Of a stretch of DNA of 64,000 nt, positions 60,401 to 64,000 are shown piece by piece. The position numbers and the translations under genes are program-made. Position 1 is the first letter of the stretch. Each line of letters opens with the position of its first letter. Where the stretch lies: the NCBI GenBank assembly GCA_944372345.1, contig CALVYT010000009.1, positions 1 through 64,000 of the forward strand, written 5' to 3'. The notes beneath the pieces were generated by a model. It was not told where the DNA came from and did no database searches. It saw nothing but the letters and a program-made list of their open reading frames with translations. This DNA comes from an uncultured Clostridia bacterium. GTDB taxonomy: Bacteria; Bacillota; Clostridia; Christensenellales; Pumilibacteraceae.

Positions 60401-60497
60401 TTCCGCCGCAAGCGGACAGACATACGCAGGCGAAACTCATAACAACGACGAGCAACGCGGCTATCGCAATTTTCAAATGACGTCCGATACTTTTCAT
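57441..60497 (-). CDS. Large LRR_5 (BspA-like) surface lipoprotein
   Basis: The 1018-residue protein has a lipoprotein signal with lipobox (FACVCLSACGG). After a short linker it is built of about 25 to 30 LRR_5 repeats of 23 residues (pattern L-x-x-I-x-I-x-x-G-V-x-x-I-G-x-x-A-F-x-x-C), broken by islands with VDGKNKSFSSIGGDLYSKDG-type text. It ends GDYWHYVDGVPVLW. BspA-like proteins bind host or bacterial surfaces. GGAAGGATGAT precedes ATG 60497. It is monocistronic and divergent from the XRE gene at 60693, which may regulate it from the shared 195-bp gap. Confidence 0.92.
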   Translation of the reverse strand: MKSIGRHLKIAIAALLVVVMSFACVCLSACGGKENNTDPGGGAAALIPTEGLEYEKDGSGGFYVVVGMGTAKTENLVIGGTYDSLPVKGIAARAFAEETIKTVTVGDEVTDIGDGAFDSCTSLTDVKLGSINDGAVASSRNLPSDALYAERQITATEQTVLGSGVFASCTNLKSVKLGDKIKDIDSDLFSGCDSLTDIVIGNGVEEIGDWSLSSLYSLESIKVGNGLKTIGEGAFAYDENLKTAEFGNGLQEIDYGAFSYCKKLKSFKVGNGLRKIDVGAFYSCESLTDLTLSSSLTEIATDAFRECKSLTRFTVPESVETIGDGAFVGCSSLAEINVDGKNKSFSSIGGDLYSKDGSTLIKYASGKSARSFAFPASATAVGANAFYECKTMEEISFNDDMTYVGENAFFGTAFLNNIREEDGAKYYDGLLLSASGVSGEYAVKDGTTLIASAAFTYSDGITGITLPSSLEYIGDKVFDGCNALASITVNSQNTAFKSDGTDLYTADGKTFMLHAPASSAVSLTIADGTEKIADNALRGSSALTSVALPDGLTEIGEKAFENSGIISVILPDSVVKLGESAFGYCYALESADIGDGVTEIEPSTFTGCGSLKTLEIGSGVKFIQTDYTFDGCSSLENINVAAGNSVYSSISGNLYDVSGSTLIKYAPGKSETEFTVPQNVHEIGTKAFTGSANLVKIILPSGLKELRDSAFEYCSSLKYIELPSDMTYIPYGLFSGCAALESIDIPDGVVNIGNFAFSECPSLIRIELPSGLTRIGVNAFQNCSALTELVIPDGVSLIEEYTFSGCGALSSVVIGSGVKSIAAGAFENCYRLAEVYNKSALEITAGSSDNGYVAYYAKQVYTGEYQSKLIKEGDYLFFADENGYCLVGYVGNSSETVMPATISGNTYTVGDYAFAGNKNLQRVTLSDIETIENGMFKDCFGLTSIVFTSAVNTVKAGAFENCSLSEIFYMGNEQQFLDIAVDQTNNFGFTQAAVYYYSETQPDGGDYWHYVDGVPVLW

Positions 60498-60636
60498 AAT
60501 ATCATCCTTCCATATCGTGATTTTATTTATTTTAACATCCAAGCAACGTCAGAAAAACGATTATGCCGTTTTTGCATACGCTTTCCCGCCGAACCACAAT
60601 TCTTAAAACTGAATTGCAGACTTCGATTTGATTTTA

Positions 60637-60686
60637 TCACACCGTTTGGTGTGACGTCAAACGATTTACACCATACGGTGTATAAT
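60637..60686 (+). promoter_or_regulatory. Two palindromic operators and -10 of the XRE gene
   Basis: TCACACCGTTTGGTGTGA (60637-60654) and TACACCATACGGTGTA (60667-60682) share the palindrome ACACC-N4-GGTGT, 29 bp centre to centre. The second overlaps the TATAAT at 60681-60686. No good -35 is present. The arrangement fits repression of the XRE gene by its own product, and perhaps control of the divergent LRR lipoprotein. Confidence 0.75.
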
Positions 60687-60692
60687 AATAAA

Positions 60693-60881
60693 ATGAATGA
60701 CAATGCGGAAAACAAATATATAAAGACGTTTGCGGAAAATCTCAGATATCTTATCGGAGATATGAGCATTTCTCAGTTTGCGCGAAAAATAGGCATACCG
60801 CAACAAACAATTTCACGGTATTTGCTATGTCAACGCGAAATTTCTCTCGGAAACTTATGTAAAATAGCCGATTTTTTTTGA
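60693..60881 (+). CDS. XRE/Cro-family HTH protein, C-terminus frameshifted
   Basis: The 62-residue reading MNDNAENKYIKTFAENL contains a complete XRE helix-turn-helix (MSISQFARKIGIPQQTISRYL, then ISLGNLCKIADFF). It stops at a run of eight T (60872-60879). With seven, the frame would continue DEDIDYLLGRKS to a stop at 60918, the normal end of this family. So a one-base slip shortens it by 12 residues; the DNA-binding part is intact. ATG lies 6 nt after the -10 with no ribosome site, indicating leaderless translation. A terminator follows at 60988. Confidence 0.8.
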   Translation: MNDNAENKYIKTFAENLRYLIGDMSISQFARKIGIPQQTISRYLLCQREISLGNLCKIADFF

Positions 60882-60987
60882 TGAAGACATCGATTATCTT
60901 TTAGGGCGAAAGTCTTAATTATTATATGATTGCAAGCTTTTTGGAGGGGCTGTGCATTACCATGCGACAGACCCTTATTTATAAAAG

Positions 60988-61006
60988 GGTTCGTGGAACC
61001 TTTTTT
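60988..61006 (+). terminator. Terminator of the XRE gene
   Basis: GGTTC (60988-60992) pairs with GAACC (60996-61000) across GTG, followed by six T. An ACCCTT/AAGGGT stem overlaps it and could serve luxS on the other strand. Confidence 0.65.
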
Positions 61007-61044
61007 GTCCAAAAAAAATTCCCCGATAAACTCACAAACAAAAA

Positions 61045-61503
61045 TCAATACTCGAGGCGCGGAGAAGCGAGTTCGGCGAGATATGCGGCAGCGGCGGCTT
61101 TCGCGCCGTCGAGGTCCTGATCCGACCAGTTCCCGCACTCGGACGGGGACGCGCCGGGTATGTCGCCGCAAAAAGCGGAGATAAACCCGAACGTGCGGCG
61201 CACGAGCGGAAGAACGTCCTCGCCCGACAGATCGCCGAACATCAGGAGATAAAAGCCCGTGCGGCAGCCCATCGGACCAAAATACACGACGTCGCCGCCC
61301 GCTTCCGAGGAGCGCAGATACGTCGCCCCGATATGCTCGATCGTATGCATGACCCCCGTGCTCAAAGGCGGCTCGCGGTTGGGCGCGGTCAGCCGCAGGT
61401 CGAATGTCGTGACGGTCACGCCGCCGCACGAATCCTTGCGCGAAACGTAAAGCCCGCTGCGCAGCTTATTGTGATCGACTGTAAAACTTGCTATCTTTTC
61501 CAT
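61045..61503 (-). CDS. luxS: S-ribosylhomocysteine lyase
   Basis: The 152-residue Fe/Zn enzyme splits S-ribosylhomocysteine into homocysteine and DPD, the precursor of autoinducer 2. SFTVDHNKL opens the fold, MHTIEHIGATYLR holds the HxxEH metal ligands, GPMGCRTGFYLLM the catalytic Cys, and GNWSDQDLDGAK is near the third ligand. Length fits. It follows the ABC-F gene by 9 bp on the same strand and is probably co-transcribed with it. Confidence 0.96.
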   Translation of the reverse strand: MEKIASFTVDHNKLRSGLYVSRKDSCGGVTVTTFDLRLTAPNREPPLSTGVMHTIEHIGATYLRSSEAGGDVVYFGPMGCRTGFYLLMFGDLSGEDVLPLVRRTFGFISAFCGDIPGASPSECGNWSDQDLDGAKAAAAAYLAELASPRLEY

Positions 61504-61512
61504 ACCGCCGTA

Positions 61513-63099
61513 TCACCGCTTGCTCTGCTCGGCGATATACTCGTCGTAAGTTATATCCTTGTCGTATACCTTCGCGCCGTCCTTTATCTCGATGATACGC
61601 GTACAGGTCGTCTGCACGAGCTCGTGGTCGTGCGAAACGAGAAGCAGCGGTCCGCGGAAATTGATGAGCCCCTTGTTAAGCGAGGTTATCGATTCGAGAT
61701 CGAGGTGGTTGGTCGGCTCGTCGAGCAAAAGAAAATTTCCCTGCGTCAGCATCATTTTGGCGAGCATACAGCGCACTTTCTCTCCGCCGGAGAGCACCTT
61801 GGCTTTTTTCAGAGCCTCCTCTTTGGAGAACAGCATCCTGCCCAGCCAGCTGCGGAGATACTCCTCGTCGTGCTGTTTGGAGAACTGGTCCAGCCAGCGC
61901 ACGAGGGTCAGATCCACGCCGTCGAAATACTCGTCGTAGTTCTGCGGCATATATGCGGGAATGACGGTGCTGCCCCACTTGACGGTGCCCTTGTCCTGTT
62001 TTTCCTTGCCCGTCAGCACGTCGAACAGCACGGACAGCGCCATGCCGTTGTCGCACACGAAGCCTATCTTGTCGCCCGCTTTGACCGTGAAATAAATATC
62101 CTTGAAAAAGCCGTTCCTGGAAAGTCCTTCCACTTTGAGTATGTCCGCGCCGAGATCGCGCTCGAACTTGAACTCGACGAACGGGTATTTCCTGCTCGAC
62201 GGTTTTATGTCCGTTATTTCCAGCTTTTCCAGCTCCTTTTTGCGGCTGGTCGCCGACTTGGCGCGTTTGGCGTTCGCGGAGAACCGCGCTATGAACTCGC
62301 GCAGTTCCTTTGCCCGCGCTTCCGCTTTCTTGTTCGCCTCTTTCTGCTGGCGCAGCAGCAGCTGGCTGGACTCGTACCAGAAGTCGTAGTTGCCGACGTA
62401 CATCGTTATCTTCTTGTAGTCCACGTCGCAGATATGCGTGCAGACGCGGTTGAGGAAGTGGCGGTTGTGCGAAACTATGATGATGCAGGTGTCGTCGAGA
62501 TCCATCAGATAGTCTTCCAGCCAGTTCGCCGTCCTGACGTCGAGGTTGTTCGTCGGTTCGTCGAGAATGAGTATATCAGGATTGCCGAACAGCGCCTGCG
62601 CGAGCAGGACCTTGACCTTTATCTTGGGGTCGACGTCCGCCATGAGCGTATCGGCGAGCGACAGCGGTATGTCCAGCGACGCGAGCATGGAGTCCGCGTT
62701 GGCTTCCGCCTCATATCCGCCGAGATCGGCGAATTCCGTTTCGTATTCGGCGGCTTTCATACCGTCCTCTTCGGTGAAGTCCGCTTTGGAATACAGCTCG
62801 TTGCGAAGCTCCGCGAGCTGCATAAGCCGCTTATGCCCCCACATCACCGTTTCGCGCACCGTCTTGTCGTCGTAAGCGTTCTGGTTCTGCTGCAATACGC
62901 TCATACGTTCGTTTTTGGATATACTGACGTCGCCCTTATTGGGTTCGAGCTCGCCCGTGAGTATTTTCAGGAACGTGCTCTTGCCCGCGCCGTTCGCGCC
63001 TATGATGCCGTAGCAGTTCCCTTTCGTGAATTTGATGTTGACGTTCTCGAACAGCACGCGCTGCCCGAATTGAAGCGATACGTCGGTCACCTGTAACAT
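61513..63099 (-). CDS. ABC-F family ATPase with one degenerate ATP site
   Basis: The 528-residue soluble protein has two ABC domains and a charged linker (residues about 245-320), as in ribosome-acting ABC-F proteins of the YbiT/YkpA type. Domain 1 has Walker A GIIGANGAGKSTFL and Walker B ILILDEPTNNLD, but its signature is LMADVDPKIKVK instead of LSGGE. Domain 2 has LSGGEKVR and FLLLDEPTNHLD, but its Walker A is GFVCDNGMALSVLF with no GK[ST]. Thus one composite site is complete and the other lacks both halves. GGAG precedes ATG 63099. Resistance or translation factor role is not decidable. Confidence 0.92.
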   Translation of the reverse strand: MLQVTDVSLQFGQRVLFENVNIKFTKGNCYGIIGANGAGKSTFLKILTGELEPNKGDVSISKNERMSVLQQNQNAYDDKTVRETVMWGHKRLMQLAELRNELYSKADFTEEDGMKAAEYETEFADLGGYEAEANADSMLASLDIPLSLADTLMADVDPKIKVKVLLAQALFGNPDILILDEPTNNLDVRTANWLEDYLMDLDDTCIIIVSHNRHFLNRVCTHICDVDYKKITMYVGNYDFWYESSQLLLRQQKEANKKAEARAKELREFIARFSANAKRAKSATSRKKELEKLEITDIKPSSRKYPFVEFKFERDLGADILKVEGLSRNGFFKDIYFTVKAGDKIGFVCDNGMALSVLFDVLTGKEKQDKGTVKWGSTVIPAYMPQNYDEYFDGVDLTLVRWLDQFSKQHDEEYLRSWLGRMLFSKEEALKKAKVLSGGEKVRCMLAKMMLTQGNFLLLDEPTNHLDLESITSLNKGLINFRGPLLLVSHDHELVQTTCTRIIEIKDGAKVYDKDITYDEYIAEQSKR

Positions 63100-63237
63100 A
63101 CTTATCTTTCTCCGATGGAAAATTGTTCTTTCGCGCATATTGTATCATACCTGCGCCGCCTTTGCAAGCGTTTTGCCCGCCGCGCGGCTTTTTGCGCCTC
63201 CGCCGCGGCGGCAAACGCGCGCGAATGCGTAAAACGC

Positions 63238-63266
63238 TTGCAACGAACGGCGCAATGGGTTATAAT
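63238..63266 (+). promoter_or_regulatory. Promoter of the last membrane protein gene
   Basis: TTGCAA (63238-63243) and TATAAT (63261-63266) are 17 bp apart; the ATG at 63274 lies 7 nt later. Confidence 0.85.
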
Positions 63267-63273
63267 ATGATAA

Positions 63274-64000
63274 ATGGCACGGATAAAACGATTCGACAAA
63301 AGCAATAAGGATTACTATCTTTCCGAACTCGACGACCGCACGCTGAAAGCGCGGGCGATCGTCATACGCATTGCGGCTCTCGCCGCAGCCGCCGCATACG
63401 TCCCGTTCATCGTGCTGTACGCGGCGGTCGGCTTTTCCGTCCTGCCCTCCGCGGAAGTCAATTATTCGGGACTGTCCGCATACGTCGCGCTGACATTCGC
63501 CCTGCCGGTCGCGCTCGTCTGGTGCGCCGTGTTCTCCTTTCTGTCGTATACGCCGAAACGCGAGACCCTCGTGCGCAAGACCCCCGCGCTCGGCTTCAAG
63601 GCGATCCCCTATTTCGGGCAGGTCATAGCCCTGCTGCTCGCGCTCGGCTTTGCGATATACCACTCCGTCCTGTGCGGCGCGGCAGGCTCTCTCCGAGCCA
63701 CCGACATAGCCGCCCTCGCGCTGCTGTGGCTGACCGCCGCTCTGACCGCCGTTTCGTACATCGCCGCGTTCGTTACCTACCGCGCCTGCGTGCTCATAGA
63801 GATCGAACCGGATGAGGAAGAGGAAAACAACGTCGCGCTCCCGACGTTCCGTCTTTCAGACGAAGAACTCGAACTCGGCAAGAGCGCATTCGCCCCCGCT
63901 CCCGAAAAAAAGAAAAAGCGCGGCAAAAACGCCGGAACGAACGGCGCGGACAACGGATCGGACGAACGCGAAACGAACGGCGCTGACATTGCGAACGCCG
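63274..64000 (+). CDS. Membrane protein, partial at the window end
   Basis: The frame from ATG 63274 (MARIKRFDKSNKDYYLSELD) stays open to the window edge, 242 codons. Four hydrophobic helices are visible (IAALAAAAAYVPFIVLYAA; VALTFALPVALVWCAVF; GQVIALLLALGFAIYHSVL; IAALALLWLTAALTAVSYIA), then an acidic stretch (EIEPDEEEENN) and a Lys/Pro/Asn-rich tail. No family is recognised. No ribosome site precedes the ATG, which sits 7 nt after a consensus -10, so translation is probably leaderless. Confidence 0.8.
   Translation, partial: MARIKRFDKSNKDYYLSELDDRTLKARAIVIRIAALAAAAAYVPFIVLYAAVGFSVLPSAEVNYSGLSAYVALTFALPVALVWCAVFSFLSYTPKRETLVRKTPALGFKAIPYFGQVIALLLALGFAIYHSVLCGAAGSLRATDIAALALLWLTAALTAVSYIAAFVTYRACVLIEIEPDEEEENNVALPTFRLSDEELELGKSAFAPAPEKKKKRGKNAGTNGADNGSDERETNGADIANA

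Overview
The window looks like a chromosomal segment of an uncultured Gram-positive, gut-type Clostridia (Firmicutes). The support is sporulation-free low-complexity housekeeping order (aconitase, Lrp, aminotransferase, greA, lysS), AgrA/LytTR-type signalling, LRR_5/BspA-like surface proteins, Sel1 repeats, a GHMP/heptose surface-glycan locus, G/C-rich third codon positions, near-perfect TTGACA-17-TATAAT promoters and strong AGGAGG ribosome sites. The exact genus cannot be set from the sequence alone.

Layout. 1-472: a tandem repeat array. 473-1582: a family 2 glycosyltransferase. 1821-2378: a tRNA-Thr(CGT) cluster with one intact gene and two copies broken by a small hairpin-bearing insert. 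2424-3678: a structured leader, a protein ending in an FtsK-gamma-like DNA-binding domain, and a short HTH protein. 3956-8651: a membrane-spanning XRE regulator with an InlB/LRR ectodomain, a membrane protein and an Mrp-type Fe-S carrier ATPase. 8726-9080: a tRNA-Arg(CCT) pair, the first copy broken by the same insert family. 9276-14015: a truncated response regulator, a HdeD-like membrane protein, tandem repeats, a CDF metal exporter, a candidate noncoding RNA (12594-12871) and a gene-poor repeat-rich stretch. 14085-16247: an enoate reductase/FadH-type oxidoreductase. 16306-34695: one long leftward surface-glycan operon (17 genes). 34930-36275: gene debris plus a TtcA-like PP-loop gene. 36366-43647: a two-component system with a carbohydrate-binding lipoprotein and a membrane-anchored GH3 enzyme. 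43718-49543: the lysS-greA-aminotransferase-lrp-aconitase operon. 49555-52813: small hypothetical genes, a lipoprotein and a Sel1 protein. 52859-60497: gpmI, an alcohol dehydrogenase, adenine deaminase and a large LRR lipoprotein. 60637-64000: a self-regulated XRE gene, luxS, an ABC-F ATPase and a membrane protein running off the end.

How the parts work together. The glycan operon starts with a phosphoglycosyl transferase and contains all four steps to GDP-D-glycero-D-manno-heptose (GmhA, HddA, fused HddC-GmhB), RmlA/RmlC/RmlB for dTDP-6-deoxysugars, several glycosyltransferases, an EpsG-type polymerase, a flippase that a 35-bp duplication has joined in frame to LicD, and a LicC-like cytidylyltransferase fused to a PLP enzyme. 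It should build a heptose- and deoxysugar-containing surface polymer decorated with a CDP-activated amino-alcohol phosphate. The LytTR two-component system appears to control itself and the adjacent lipoprotein/GH3 pair through 21-bp-spaced direct repeats.

The most unusual signals are a family of 53-57 nt two-hairpin inserts placed precisely in tRNA genes at the same target (AAT^C) with covarying stems and no target duplication; a set of five genes whose consensus promoter places the start codon at or next to the transcription start (leaderless); and an orphan promoter-to-terminator unit full of stem-loops and without a credible ORF.
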